Shown here piece after piece: positions 1 to 9,146 of a DNA stretch of 64,000 nt. A model generated the notes under the pieces. That model was not told where the DNA came from and did not search any database. It saw only the letters and a list, made by a program, of their open reading frames with translations. The stretch's first letter is position 1, and the number at the start of each line of letters is the position of its first letter. The translations under genes were made by a program, and so were the position numbers. Source of the DNA: Pseudomonas sp. VD-NE ins (GTDB taxonomy: Bacteria; Pseudomonadota; Gammaproteobacteria; Pseudomonadales; Pseudomonadaceae); assembly GCF_031882575.1 (NCBI RefSeq), contig NZ_CP134772.1, forward strand, positions 390,001-454,000. Direction: 5' to 3'.

Positions 1-2
1 GC

Positions 3-335
3 ATCACCCGCGAGCGTTATGACGTGCCGGCACTGGCCAATCCGAACGGTCGCTACGGTCGCTGGAACCTGCTCGGCATCAGCGTCTACGTGTTCGGCGT
101 GCTGGTGCAGCTGCCGTTCATCTCCACCAAGTTCTACACCGGCCCGCTGGTGGCGGCCCTCGGTGATGTGGATATCTCCTGGATCATCGGCCTCGTGCTG
201 CCGGCCGTCGTCTACTACGTGTGCGCAAAAAAATGGCACAGCGCGGTACCCGATCAACTGATTCTGCCGGTCGAGCAGAACAGCGTTGTACAACCTAAAA
301 CAAGCGGGGCCGGTCGCGCTGCGGCGCAGGCCTGA
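3..335 (+). CDS. NCS1-family permease, C-terminal end (partial)
   Basis: Only the last 110 or so codons are visible; the gene enters from the left edge. Two hydrophobic stretches (around GISVYVFGVLVQLPF and WIIGLVLPAVVYYV) followed by a hydrophilic tail fit the last two membrane helices of a nucleobase:cation symporter of the cytosine-permease (CodB) type. The stop codon lies 70 bp before hutX. In Pseudomonas, permeases of this kind sit inside the hut cluster and are associated with urocanate or histidine uptake, so a role in the hut pathway is inferred from position. The substrate cannot be read from this fragment, and another purine or hydantoin permease of the family is possible. Confidence 0.7.
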   Translation: MTRERYDVPALANPNGRYGRWNLLGISVYVFGVLVQLPFISTKFYTGPLVAALGDVDISWIIGLVLPAVVYYVCAKKWHSAVPDQLILPVEQNSVVQPKTSGAGRAAAQA

Positions 336-405
336 TTTGGACGTGGACAGGGCTGGATGCCTCTTGACTGCCGTAAGCCAATTCATGATTAGGAGCGTCA
401 CAACA

Positions 406-1374
406 ATGAAATCGAACAAGACCCTGCTGACCACATTGCTGTCCATGGGCCTGTTGGCCAGTGCCGGTGCGACGCAAGCCGCCGGCTGGTGCGAATCGGG
501 CAAACCGGTGAAGTTCGCCGGTCTGAACTGGGAAAGCGGCATGCTGCTGACCGATGTCCTGCAAGTGGTGCTGGAGAAAGGTTACGACTGCAAGACCGAC
601 AGCCTGCCGGGCAACTCCATCACCATGGAAAACGCCCTGAGCAGCAACGATATTCAAGTGTTCGCCGAAGAATGGGTCGGCCGCAGCGAGGTCTGGAACA
701 AGGCCGAGAAGGCCGGCAAGGTCGTCGGTGTCGGCGCTCCGGTCGTCGGCGCGGTGGAAGGCTGGTACGTGCCGCGCTACGTGATCGAAGGCGACGCCAA
801 GCGCAAGCTTGAGCCGAAAGCCCCAGACCTGAAAAACATCGCCGACCTGGGCAAATACGCCGCCGTGTTCAAGGACGCTGAAGAGCCGTCCAAGGGCCGT
901 TTCTACAACTGCCCGGCCGGCTGGACCTGCGAACTCGACAACAGCGAAATGCTGAAAAGCTACGGCCTCGAAAGCAGCTACACCAACTTCCGTCCGGGCA
1001 CCGGCCCGGCGCTGGATGCGGCGGTGCTGTCGAGCTACAAGCGTGGCGAGCCGATCCTGTTCTACTACTGGTCGCCAACCCCGCTGATGGGCCAGGTGGA
1101 TCTGGTCAAACTCGAAGAAAAACCGGGTGTCGACAAGACCGTAAGCATCAAGGTCGGCCTGTCGAAAACCTTCCACGACGAAGCCCCGGAACTGGTCGCC
1201 GTGCTGGAAAAGGTCAACCTGCCGATCGATCTGTTGAACCAGAATCTGGGCCGCATGGCCAAGGAACGTATCGAGTCGCCAAAACTGGCGAAAATCTTCC
1301 TCAAGGAACATCCTGAGGTCTGGCATGCGTGGGTCAGTGCAGACGCAGCCAAGAAAATCGACGCGGCGCTGTAG
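406..1374 (+). CDS. hutX: histidine ABC transporter, periplasmic binding protein
   Basis: A 322-residue periplasmic protein of the glycine betaine/ProX (OpuAC) fold, which captures substrate for the HutWV membrane complex. The N-terminus is a clear signal peptide: Lys-rich start, hydrophobic core, cleavage near residue 25 after TQA. The start at 406 was chosen because AGGAG lies 8-10 bases upstream and because earlier in-frame starts would put about 40 polar residues before the signal peptide. Two Cys-containing segments (WCESGK, YDCKTD) follow. It is the first of hutX-hutW-hutV and lies just before the histidase genes, which points to histidine rather than betaine as substrate. That assignment is by context and known Pseudomonas hut loci; the fold alone does not separate histidine from betaines. 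Confidence 0.88.
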   Translation: MKSNKTLLTTLLSMGLLASAGATQAAGWCESGKPVKFAGLNWESGMLLTDVLQVVLEKGYDCKTDSLPGNSITMENALSSNDIQVFAEEWVGRSEVWNKAEKAGKVVGVGAPVVGAVEGWYVPRYVIEGDAKRKLEPKAPDLKNIADLGKYAAVFKDAEEPSKGRFYNCPAGWTCELDNSEMLKSYGLESSYTNFRPGTGPALDAAVLSSYKRGEPILFYYWSPTPLMGQVDLVKLEEKPGVDKTVSIKVGLSKTFHDEAPELVAVLEKVNLPIDLLNQNLGRMAKERIESPKLAKIFLKEHPEVWHAWVSADAAKKIDAAL

Positions 1375-1457
1375 GTCGATACCTCCCGGTCAACCGTGAG
1401 GCTGGCCGGGAGATATGCCGTAAACGCTTGATTGAGATTTCTGATTGAGAGCCGCTT

Positions 1458-2309
1458 ATGTTTCCCGAAAGCTTTACCTTTTCCATCGCCGACTGGGTCA
1501 ACGGTTGGGTCGATTCGCTGGTCACCAACTACGGTGATGTATTCCGCCATATCTCCGACACCCTGCTGTGGGCCATCGTCAACCTTGAAGGCTTGCTGCG
1601 CGCTGCGCCGTGGTGGTTAATGCTGGCGATCGTCGGTGTGGTTGCCTGGCACGCCACGCGCAAAGTCGTGACCACGGCGGTCATCGTCGGTCTATTGTTC
1701 CTGGTCGGCGCCGTTGGCTTGTGGGACAAACTCATGCAGACGCTGGCGCTGATGATGGTCGCGACGATCATTTCGGTGCTGATCGGCATCCCGCTGGGGA
1801 TCCTCTCGGCGCGCAGCAATCGCCTGCGTTCGGTGCTGATGCCGCTGCTCGACATCATGCAGACCATGCCCAGTTTCGTGTACCTGATCCCGGTGCTGAT
1901 GCTGTTCGGTCTGGGCAAGGTCCCGGCGATTTTCGCCACGGTGATCTACGCCGCACCGCCGCTGATTCGCCTGACTGATCTGGGTATTCGCCAGGTCGAC
2001 GGCGAAGTGATGGAAGCGATCAACGCGTTCGGCGCCAACCGCTGGCAGCAGCTGTTCGGCGTGCAACTGCCGCTGGCGCTGCCAAGCATCATGGCCGGGA
2101 TCAACCAGACCACGATGATGGCCCTGTCGATGGTGGTGATCGCCTCGATGATCGGTGCCCGTGGCCTCGGTGAAGATGTGTTGGTGGGGATTCAGACCCT
2201 CAACGTCGGACGTGGCCTCGAGGCCGGTCTGGCGATCGTGATTCTCGCAGTGGTCATCGACCGCATTACTCAGGCGTACGGTCGGCCACGGCATGAGGTG
2301 AGCAAATGA
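1458..2309 (+). CDS. hutW: histidine ABC transporter, permease subunit
   Basis: A 283-residue inner-membrane permease of the ProW/OpuAB type. It has several hydrophobic helices and the cytoplasmic EAA loop that docks onto the ATPase (AINAFGANRWQQLFGVQLP, around residue 190). It forms the channel for substrate delivered by HutX and driven by HutV. The gene begins 83 bp after hutX and its last four bases overlap the hutV start codon, the usual sign of coupled translation. The ribosome site is weak (GAGAG about 8 bases before the ATG). Family membership is secure; the substrate is inferred from the hut context. Confidence 0.88.
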   Translation: MFPESFTFSIADWVNGWVDSLVTNYGDVFRHISDTLLWAIVNLEGLLRAAPWWLMLAIVGVVAWHATRKVVTTAVIVGLLFLVGAVGLWDKLMQTLALMMVATIISVLIGIPLGILSARSNRLRSVLMPLLDIMQTMPSFVYLIPVLMLFGLGKVPAIFATVIYAAPPLIRLTDLGIRQVDGEVMEAINAFGANRWQQLFGVQLPLALPSIMAGINQTTMMALSMVVIASMIGARGLGEDVLVGIQTLNVGRGLEAGLAIVILAVVIDRITQAYGRPRHEVSK

Positions 2310-3136
2310 GCAACGCAACCGTGAGCAAGATCGAAGTCAAAAACGTCTTCAAGATTTTCGGCAACCGCGCCAAGGATGCACTGGCGATGGTCGGCCAGGG
2401 CAAGACCAAGGATCAGGTGCTGAGCGAAACCGGTTGCGTGGTCGGCGTCAACGACCTGTCGCTGAGCATCGGCACCGGCGAGATCTTCGTGATCATGGGC
2501 CTGTCCGGCTCGGGCAAATCGACGCTGGTGCGCCACTTCAATCGTCTGATTGACCCGACCAGCGGCGCGATCCTCGTCGACGGCGTCGACATCCTGCAAT
2601 ACGACATGGACGCCCTGCGCGAATTTCGCCGGCACAAGATCAGCATGGTGTTCCAGAGCTTCGGCCTGCTGCCGCACAAGAGCGTGCTCGACAATGTCGC
2701 CTACGGCTTGAAGGTGCGTGGCGAGAGCAAGCAAATGTGCTCGGAACGCGCGCTGCACTGGATCAACACCGTGGGCCTCAAAGGTTACGAAAACAAATAC
2801 CCGCACCAGCTCTCCGGCGGCATGCGCCAGCGTGTCGGCCTGGCCCGTGCTTTGGCGGCGGACACCGACATCATCCTCATGGACGAAGCGTTCAGTGCGC
2901 TGGATCCGCTGATCCGCGCGGAGATGCAAGACCAGTTGCTGGAGCTGCAAAAGACGTTGCACAAGACCATCGTCTTCATTACCCACGACCTTGATGAGGC
3001 GGTGCGCATCGGCAACCGCATTGCGATTCTCAAGGATGGCCGGCTGATTCAGGTCGGTACGCCGCGCGAGATTCTGCATTCGCCGGCGGATGAGTATGTC
3101 GACCGGTTTGTGCAGCGGCGGGCGGCGGTGGTTTAA
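2306..3136 (+). CDS. hutV: histidine ABC transporter, ATP-binding subunit
   Basis: A 276-residue cytoplasmic ATPase that powers the HutXW importer. All ABC motifs are present in order: Walker A GLSGSGKST near residue 68, Q-loop in VFQSFGLLPH, signature LSGGMRQR, Walker B IILMDEAFSALD, and the switch His in FITHDLDEA. An N-terminal extension of about 50 residues before the core is typical of ProV-type ATPases. The C-terminal CBS regulatory domains of E. coli ProV are missing, so osmotic gating of that kind is not expected. The start codon overlaps the hutW stop. A REP palindrome pair lies directly after the stop codon, before the histidase genes. Confidence 0.88.
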   Translation: MSNATVSKIEVKNVFKIFGNRAKDALAMVGQGKTKDQVLSETGCVVGVNDLSLSIGTGEIFVIMGLSGSGKSTLVRHFNRLIDPTSGAILVDGVDILQYDMDALREFRRHKISMVFQSFGLLPHKSVLDNVAYGLKVRGESKQMCSERALHWINTVGLKGYENKYPHQLSGGMRQRVGLARALAADTDIILMDEAFSALDPLIRAEMQDQLLELQKTLHKTIVFITHDLDEAVRIGNRIAILKDGRLIQVGTPREILHSPADEYVDRFVQRRAAVV

Positions 3137-3164
3137 GCAGTTTTGTGTTGGCTGGGCGGGCCTC

Positions 3165-3228
3165 TTCGCGAGCAGGCTCGCTCCCACAGGAGACTGCATT
3201 CCAATGTGGGAGCGAGCCTGCTCGCGAA
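3165..3228. repeat. REP palindrome pair (family B, GCGAGC type)
   Basis: Two perfectly complementary 24-base arms at 3165-3188 and 3205-3228 (core TGTGGGAGCGAGC / GCTCGCTCCCACA) with a 16-base loop. This is a REPIN-like inverted pair. It sits between hutV and the histidase paralogue, inside what looks like one transcription unit, and could fold into a strong RNA hairpin. Other copies in the window are at 16387, 36695 and 41739. Confidence 0.9.
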
Positions 3229-3269
3229 GGCGGCGGCACAGCTGCATCAATGTTCGGATGAGGTTAATG

Positions 3270-4793
3270 ATGTCCCAGGCTGAAAAAATCGTTATCACTG
3301 GCGCCCCTCTGCGCTGGCAGGACGTAGTCGCTGTCGCCCGTCACGGCGCGCCTCTGGAACTGTCCAGCGACACCTGGGCGCGCATCGAAAATGCCCAAGG
3401 CATCGTTCAGCGCATCGTCACCAGCGGCGAACGGGCCTATGGCGTCAACACCGGCCTGGGCGGTTTGTCCAATGTCTCGCTGCAGGACGAACAACTCAGC
3501 CAGCTCTCGCGCAACACCTTGCTCAGCCACGCCTGTGGCGTCGGCCCGGTACTCGCCGACGAGCAGACTCGCGCGATCATCTGCGCGGCGATCCACAACT
3601 ACAGCCACGGCAAATCCGGCATCCACCGCCAAGTGGTCGAAGGCCTGCTGGCGCTGATCAATCGTGGCATCACTCCGCAAGTACCGTCGCAAGGTTCGGT
3701 GGGTTATCTGACCCACATGGCGCACATCGGCATCGCGTTGCTCGGCGTCGGCAATGTCAGCTATCGCGGCCAGATCACTTCGGCGCAACAGGCATTGGCC
3801 GAAGAAGGCTTGAAACCAGTGCAGCTAGGTGCGAAGGACGGTTTGTGCCTGGTCAACGGCACGCCGTGCATGACCGGCCTCAGCTGCCTGGCGATTGCCG
3901 ATGCCACGCGTCTGGTGCAGTGGGCCGATGTCATCGGCGCGATGAGTTTCGAAGCCCAGCGCGGTCAGATCGACGCGTTCGATGCCGAGATCATCGCGCT
4001 GAAACCACATCCGGGCATGCAGCAAGTGGGGATCAATTTGCGTGCGTTGCTCGATGGCAGTGAAGTCATCGCCTCGAGCAAAGGCATTCGCACTCAGGAT
4101 GCGCTGAGCATCCGTTCGATTCCGCAGGTACACGGTGCCGCGCGTGATCAACTCGACCACGCAATCAAGCAAGTCGAAGCCGAACTCAATGGCTGCACCG
4201 ACAACCCATTGCTGCTCGGCACGCCGGACAACTTCCGGGTGATGTCGCAAGCCAACCCGCACGGTCAATCGGTGGCGATGGCGGCGGATCTGCTGGCGAT
4301 TGCCATGGCCGAAATCGGCTCGATTGCCGAGCGTCGCCTCGATCGTCTGGTGAACCCGCACGTCAGCGGTTTGCCGGCGTTTCTGGTGGCCAATCCGGGG
4401 GTGAACTCGGGGATGATGATCGTCCAATACGTCGCCGCATCGCTGTGTGCGGAAAACCGCCAATTGGCGCAACCGGCGGTGCTCGACAACTACATCACCT
4501 CGGGCTTGCAGGAAGACCATTTGAGCATGGGCACCAACGCCGCGCTGAAGCTGCACCGCGCGCTGGAAAACTGTACGCAGATCCTCGCCATCGAATATCT
4601 GCTGGCGGCGCAGGCGTTTGAATTCCTCAAGGAACAAGGCTTTGGCGTGGGCACTGACCGCGCGTGGCGACTGCTGCGCGAAACGGTTCCGGCCTACGAT
4701 CAGGACCGCTGGCTGGCGCCGGATATCGCTGCCGCTGCGAGCGTTTTGAAAAACCCGAATTCGCTGCACAACGTATTACCGAATCTGCACTGA
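3270..4793 (+). CDS. HAL/PAL-family protein lacking the MIO triad (HutH paralogue)
   Basis: A 507-residue relative of histidine ammonia-lyase, lying just before the canonical hutH. Family landmarks are kept: [10 protein letters not shown] near the N-terminus, [21 protein letters not shown]. The loop that should read [12 protein letters not shown] reads GSVG-YLTHM here (residues 142-150), so exactly the Ala-Ser-Gly residues that cyclise into the MIO electrophile are absent. The Tyr of the YSLR motif is Leu (LSIR), and NFHAEP reads NPHGQS. The frame is open throughout, so it is not a degraded copy. A normal MIO-dependent lyase reaction is not expected; a regulatory or structural partner, or another reaction, is possible. 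Start at 3270 is chosen from GAGG six bases upstream; ATG at 3258 and 3267 are alternatives. Fluorescent pseudomonads are known to carry two hutH genes, and this corresponds to the first. Confidence 0.85.
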   Translation: MSQAEKIVITGAPLRWQDVVAVARHGAPLELSSDTWARIENAQGIVQRIVTSGERAYGVNTGLGGLSNVSLQDEQLSQLSRNTLLSHACGVGPVLADEQTRAIICAAIHNYSHGKSGIHRQVVEGLLALINRGITPQVPSQGSVGYLTHMAHIGIALLGVGNVSYRGQITSAQQALAEEGLKPVQLGAKDGLCLVNGTPCMTGLSCLAIADATRLVQWADVIGAMSFEAQRGQIDAFDAEIIALKPHPGMQQVGINLRALLDGSEVIASSKGIRTQDALSIRSIPQVHGAARDQLDHAIKQVEAELNGCTDNPLLLGTPDNFRVMSQANPHGQSVAMAADLLAIAMAEIGSIAERRLDRLVNPHVSGLPAFLVANPGVNSGMMIVQYVAASLCAENRQLAQPAVLDNYITSGLQEDHLSMGTNAALKLHRALENCTQILAIEYLLAAQAFEFLKEQGFGVGTDRAWRLLRETVPAYDQDRWLAPDIAAAASVLKNPNSLHNVLPNLH

Positions 4794-4908
4794 CAATACC
4801 CACGCCAGCGTGCCAAGGCGCGACTCCCCAAAAGGCGAGACGCGACGGACAACGGACATCTCCGGAGCGTCTGGCGAGTTAATAACAAACTCTCAAAAGG
4901 AGCACAAA

Positions 4909-6441
4909 ATGACTGCGCTGAACCTGATTCCCGGCCAACTGAGCCTGGCCCAACTGCGTGACGTCTACCAGAACCCGGTCAAGTTGACTCTCGATAACAG
5001 CGCCTCGGCGCAGATCGAAGCCAGCGTCGCCTGCGTTGAGCAGATCCTCGCCGAGAACCGCACTGCGTACGGCATCAACACCGGTTTCGGCCTGCTGGCC
5101 TCGACGCGCATTGCCAGCGAAGACCTGGAAAACCTGCAGCGCTCACTGGTGTTGTCCCACGCCGCCGGCGTTGGTGTGCCGATCAGCGATGAGCTGGTGC
5201 GGCTGATCATGGTGCTCAAGGTCAACAGCCTCAGCCGTGGTTTCTCCGGTATTCGCCGCGTAGTGATCGATGCGCTGATTGCGCTGATCAACGCCGAGGT
5301 TTATCCGCATATTCCGCTGAAAGGTTCGGTGGGCGCTTCGGGTGACCTCGCACCATTGGCGCACATGTCGCTGGTGCTGCTGGGCGAGGGCAAGGCGCGT
5401 TACAAGGGTGAGTGGATGGAAGCCACTGAAGCGCTGAAAGTTGCTGGCCTGACGCCGCTGACTTTGGCGGCTAAAGAAGGTTTGGCGCTGCTCAACGGTA
5501 CTCAGGTTTCTACCGCGTTTGCCTTGCGCGGTCTGTTTGAAGGTGAAGACTTGTTCGCTGGCGCACTGGCGCTGGGCGGTCTGACGGTTGAAGCCGTATT
5601 GGGTTCGCGTTCGCCGTTTGATGCACGCATTCACGCCGCGCGTGGCCAGAAAGGTCAGATCGACGCGGCTGCCGCTTACCGCGATCTGCTCGGTGAACGC
5701 AGTGAAGTCTCCGACTCGCACCAGAACTGCGAGAAAGTGCAGGATCCGTACTCGCTGCGTTGCCAGCCGCAAGTCATGGGTGCCTGCCTGACCCAGTTCC
5801 GTCAGGCTGCTGAAGTATTGGTCGTCGAAGCCAACGCCGTTTCCGACAACCCGCTGGTCTTCGCCGCAGAAGGTGATGTGATTTCCGGCGGTAACTTCCA
5901 TGCCGAACCGGTGGCCATGGCCGCTGACAACATGGCGCTGGCTATCGCTGAAATCGGCTCGCTGAGCGAGCGCCGCATCTCGCTGATGATGGACAAGCAC
6001 ATGTCGCAGCTGCCGCCGTTCCTCGTCGCCAATGGCGGGGTGAACTCCGGGTTCATGATTGCTCAGGTGACTGCAGCGGCGCTGGCCAGTGAGAACAAGG
6101 CGTTGTCCCATCCGCATTCTGTCGACAGTCTGCCGACTTCGGCTAACCAGGAAGACCACGTGTCGATGGCGCCTGCTGCGGGCAAGCGTTTGTGGGAAAT
6201 GGCCGAAAACACCCGCGGGATTCTTGCGGTGGAATGGCTGGCGGCGGTGCAGGGGCTGGATCTGCGTAACGGCCTGAAGACTTCGGCGAAGTTGGAGCAG
6301 GCGCGGGCGATTCTGCGTAAGGAAGTGCCGTTTTATGAGAAGGATCGTTTCTTTGCGCCGGACATTAACGCGGCGACTGAGCTGTTGGCTTCGCGGTGTT
6401 TGACTGGGTTGGTTTCGGCGAAATTGCTGCCTAGTTTGTAA
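4909..6441 (+). CDS. hutH: histidine ammonia-lyase (histidase)
   Basis: Removes ammonia from L-histidine to give trans-urocanate, the first step of histidine breakdown, in the cytoplasm. The 510-residue length fits bacterial histidase. The MIO triad Ala-Ser-Gly is present in [11 protein letters not shown] (codons at 5335-5343, residues 143-145), and the other active-site motifs are intact: [36 protein letters not shown] and NQEDHVSM. The start has a strong AAGGAGC site eight bases upstream. It follows the MIO-less paralogue by 115 bp. I see no permease gene in that gap, although some fluorescent pseudomonads are reported to have a histidine permease there. It is followed by a repeat-filled gap before hutI. 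Confidence 0.96.
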   Translation: MTALNLIPGQLSLAQLRDVYQNPVKLTLDNSASAQIEASVACVEQILAENRTAYGINTGFGLLASTRIASEDLENLQRSLVLSHAAGVGVPISDELVRLIMVLKVNSLSRGFSGIRRVVIDALIALINAEVYPHIPLKGSVGASGDLAPLAHMSLVLLGEGKARYKGEWMEATEALKVAGLTPLTLAAKEGLALLNGTQVSTAFALRGLFEGEDLFAGALALGGLTVEAVLGSRSPFDARIHAARGQKGQIDAAAAYRDLLGERSEVSDSHQNCEKVQDPYSLRCQPQVMGACLTQFRQAAEVLVVEANAVSDNPLVFAAEGDVISGGNFHAEPVAMAADNMALAIAEIGSLSERRISLMMDKHMSQLPPFLVANGGVNSGFMIAQVTAAALASENKALSHPHSVDSLPTSANQEDHVSMAPAAGKRLWEMAENTRGILAVEWLAAVQGLDLRNGLKTSAKLEQARAILRKEVPFYEKDRFFAPDINAATELLASRCLTGLVSAKLLPSL

Positions 6442-6482
6442 GTGTGTTTTCAGGGGGAGTTTTGTTGTTAGTGAAATCGATC

Positions 6483-6866
6483 CCCCTCACCCCAGCCCTC
6501 TCCCCCAGGGGGGAGAGGGGGAAGGGAGCCGATCTTCGTGGTTTTTAAAGCCTGAGTTCGGCTCAAGATTTTCAGGTCGATGTACTTCGACAGAACAACC
6601 CCGTCAGTCCTTCTTCTCCCGGGAGTGACAGAGGGAAGGGAGCCGATCTTCAGGGTTTTCAGAGCCTGAGTTCGGCTCAAGATTTTCAGGTCGATGTACC
6701 TCGACAGAACAACACGGTCAGTCCTGCTTCTTCCAGGCGAGAGCAGGGAGCCGATCTTCAAGGTTTTCAGAACCTGAGTTCGGCTCAAGACGTTCAGGTC
6801 GATGTATCTCGACAGAACAACCCCGGTCAGTCCCCTCTCCCTCCGGGAGAGGGCTAGGGTGAGGGG
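6483..6866. repeat. family A element with triplicated core
   Basis: This fills the 469-bp gap between hutH and hutI; I see no gene in it. The ends are inverted repeats of about 35 bases: left 6483-6520 begins CCCCTCACCCCAGCCCTC, right 6831-6866 ends AGGGCTAGGGTGAGGGG. Between them an 87-88 bp unit occurs three times (6524-6610, 6638-6724, 6746-6833), each beginning GGGAGCCGATCTTC and ending GTCAGTCC, separated by 21-27 bp of non-matching sequence. The same terminal repeats bound single elements at 15250, 28630 and 44569. It looks like a non-autonomous mobile element that has expanded internally. No transposase is encoded. Confidence 0.85.
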
Positions 6867-6910
6867 CTTTTCGGGGCCGCCCACCAAACCAGCCCCAACG
6901 GAGGCCAACA

Positions 6911-8116
6911 GTGAAAACCCTCTGGCAACACTGCCATGTCGCTACCATGGCGCAAGGCGTCTACTCGATCATCGAGGATGCGGCCATCGTGACGTCCGGT
7001 GCGCTCATCGAGTGGATCGGCCCGCGCAATCAATTGCCCTCCGGCGAGTACCCGGCGGTCAATGACCTGCAAGGCGCATGGGTTACTCCCGGCCTGATCG
7101 ATTGCCACACCCACACGGTGTTCGGCGGCAACCGCAGTGGCGAATTCGAAAAGCGCCTGCAAGGCGTCAGCTATGCGGAAATCGCGGCATCCGGCGGCGG
7201 CATCGCCAGCACCGTGCGCGCGACGCGCGAAGCCACTGAAGACGAACTGTTCGTCAGCGCCGCCAAACGCCTGAAAAGCCTGATGCGCGACGGCGTGACC
7301 ACGGTTGAAATGAAGTCCGGTTACGGTCTCGATCTGGTCAACGAACGCAAAATCCTCCGCGTGATTCGTCGCCTGGAAAAAGAGCTGCCGATCAGCGTGC
7401 GCAGCACCTGCCTGGCCGCCCACGCGTTGCCACCGGAATACAAAGATCGCGCCGACGACTACATCGACCTGGTCTGCAGCGAAATGCTTCCCGCGCTGGC
7501 TGCCGAAGGGCTGGTCGATGCCGTGGATGCCTTCTGCGAATACCTGGCGTTCTCGCCAGAGCAAGTCGAGCGCGTGTTCATTGCGGCGCAAAAACTCGGC
7601 CTGCCGGTGAAGCTGCACGCCGAACAATTATCGTCGCTGCACGGCTCCAGCCTCGCCGCGCGTTATAAGGCGTTGTCCGCCGATCACCTGGAGTTCATGG
7701 ACGAGGCCGACGCCATCGCCATGGCCGAAGCTGACACCGTCGCCGTGCTGCTGCCGGGCGCGTTCTACTTCCTGCGTGAAACCCAACTGCCGCCGATGGA
7801 AGCCCTGCGCAAACACAAAGTGAAAATCGCCATCGCCAGCGACCTAAACCCCGGCACCTCGCCGGCGCTGTCGTTGCGCCTGATTCTGAACATGGCCTGC
7901 ACCTGTTTGCGCATGACCCCGGAAGAAGCCCTGGCCGGCGCGACCATTCATGCCGCGCAGGCGTTGGGCATGGCTGACACCCACGGCTCGCTGGAAGTCG
8001 GCAAGGTCGCGGACTTTGTTGCTTGGCAAATCGATCGTCCGGCGGATCTGGCCTATTGGCTGGGTGGCGATCTGGACAAACGCGTCGTGCGTCACGGCGT
8101 CGAATCAAGTCTGTAG
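6911..8116 (+). CDS. hutI: imidazolonepropionase
   Basis: Hydrolyses 4-imidazolone-5-propionate to N-formimino-L-glutamate, the third step of histidine degradation. A 401-residue metal-dependent amidohydrolase: [10 protein letters not shown] carries the His-x-His metal ligands (around residue 69), KLHAEQ supplies a further metal His and the catalytic Glu, and SDLNPGTSP carries the Asp ligand. The start codon is GTG with ACGGAGG seven bases upstream. It lies directly after the triplicated repeat, so its expression relative to hutH may be affected by that sequence. hutG follows ten bases after the stop codon. Confidence 0.95.
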   Translation: MKTLWQHCHVATMAQGVYSIIEDAAIVTSGALIEWIGPRNQLPSGEYPAVNDLQGAWVTPGLIDCHTHTVFGGNRSGEFEKRLQGVSYAEIAASGGGIASTVRATREATEDELFVSAAKRLKSLMRDGVTTVEMKSGYGLDLVNERKILRVIRRLEKELPISVRSTCLAAHALPPEYKDRADDYIDLVCSEMLPALAAEGLVDAVDAFCEYLAFSPEQVERVFIAAQKLGLPVKLHAEQLSSLHGSSLAARYKALSADHLEFMDEADAIAMAEADTVAVLLPGAFYFLRETQLPPMEALRKHKVKIAIASDLNPGTSPALSLRLILNMACTCLRMTPEEALAGATIHAAQALGMADTHGSLEVGKVADFVAWQIDRPADLAYWLGGDLDKRVVRHGVESSL

Positions 8117-8126
8117 GAGAGCGGTT

Positions 8127-8930
8127 GTGGATAAGGTTCTGAACTTCAAACAAGGTCGCGTGCCGCTGCTGATCAGCATGCCGCATGCCGGGGTGCGGTT
8201 GACGCCAGCGGTGGAAGCCGGGTTGATCCCGGACGCGAAAAGCCTGCCGGACACTGACTGGCACATCCCGCAGCTGTACGACTTCGCCGAAGAGTTAGGT
8301 GCGAGCACTTTGGCTGCCGAGTACTCGCGGTTCGTCATTGACCTGAATCGTCCGTCCGACGACAAACCGCTGTACGCAGGGGCGACCACCGGACTGTACC
8401 CGGCGACGTTGTTCGATGGCATTCCCTTGTTCAGGGACGGGCTCGAGCCGTCGAAAGAAGAGCGCGCGACTTACCTTGAGCAGATCTGGACGCCATATCA
8501 CCGCACGCTTCAAGAAGAGCTGGCGCGGTTGAAAGCCGAATTCGGTTACGCGCTGCTGTTCGATGCGCACTCGATCCGCTCGATCATCCCGCACCTGTTC
8601 GACGGCAAACTGCCGGACTTCAACCTCGGCACCTTCAACGGCGCCAGTTGCGATCCGCAACTCGCTACGCAACTGGAAGCGATCTGCGCACGCCACAGTG
8701 ATTACAGCCATGTGCTCAACGGTCGCTTCAAGGGCGGCCACATCACCCGTCATTACGGCAACCCGGCGCAGAACATCCACGCGGTGCAACTGGAACTGGG
8801 CCAGTGCACGTACATGGAAGAGTTCGAACCGTTCCGCTATCGCGCCGATCTGGCCGAGCCGACGCGGGTGGTCCTCAAAGAGTTGTTGCAAGGCTATCTG
8901 GCCTGGGCAAAGTCTCGCTACAGCGCATAA
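8127..8930 (+). CDS. hutG: N-formylglutamate deformylase
   Basis: Releases formate from N-formyl-L-glutamate to give glutamate, the last step of the Pseudomonas five-step Hut route (hutF, which makes formylglutamate, is not in this window). The 267-residue protein belongs to the N-formylglutamate amidohydrolase family, seen in SMPHAG near the N-terminus, DLNRPSDD, FDAHSIRS and NLGTFNGASCD. The start at 8127 is GTG, with TAGGAGAG seven bases upstream. An open frame extends 59 codons further up but overlaps hutI and has no ribosome site. It ends the visible hut cluster. Confidence 0.93.
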   Translation: MDKVLNFKQGRVPLLISMPHAGVRLTPAVEAGLIPDAKSLPDTDWHIPQLYDFAEELGASTLAAEYSRFVIDLNRPSDDKPLYAGATTGLYPATLFDGIPLFRDGLEPSKEERATYLEQIWTPYHRTLQEELARLKAEFGYALLFDAHSIRSIIPHLFDGKLPDFNLGTFNGASCDPQLATQLEAICARHSDYSHVLNGRFKGGHITRHYGNPAQNIHAVQLELGQCTYMEEFEPFRYRADLAEPTRVVLKELLQGYLAWAKSRYSA

Positions 8931-8939
8931 CCCCTGTCT

Positions 8940-9043
8940 TGATCGTTGCCACGCTCCGCGTGGGAATGCAGCCCGTGACGCTCCGCGTCACTGGACGCGG
9001 AGCGTCCCAAGAGGCATTCCCACGCAGAGCGTGGGAACGATCA
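8940..9043. repeat. nested inverted repeat (family F)
   Basis: Near-perfect 30-base arms at 8940-8969 and 9014-9043 (core CGTTGCCACGCTCCGCGTG) enclose a second pair of complementary arms (GTGACGCTCCGCGTCA and GGACGCGGAGCGTC). The whole could fold as a long cruciform or RNA hairpin between hutG and pip. Only this one copy is in the window. It might act as a stop for hut transcription, but there is no T tract. Confidence 0.8.
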
Positions 9044-9146
9044 GGCCCCGGAGCATGCTCATTGACGTAAATCGGGTTTATGATGCCCAACGGCAGAATA
9101 ATAGAAGTCCCCCCAGGGATGACCTCGACCCCTTACGGAGCGCGCA

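Noticed and set aside
336..405. Search for a HutC operator (TGTATA-type palindrome) before hutX
   Set aside because: No such palindrome was seen here; hutX is probably read from an upstream promoter outside the window.
3270..4793. The HutH paralogue considered as a frameshifted pseudogene
   Set aside because: The frame is open end to end, normal in length and keeps many family motifs; only three residues are missing at the cofactor site.
6524..6833. Three regularly spaced repeats considered as a small CRISPR array
   Set aside because: Units are 87-88 bp with only 21-27 bp between them, internally palindromic, bounded by terminal inverted repeats, and without cas genes.
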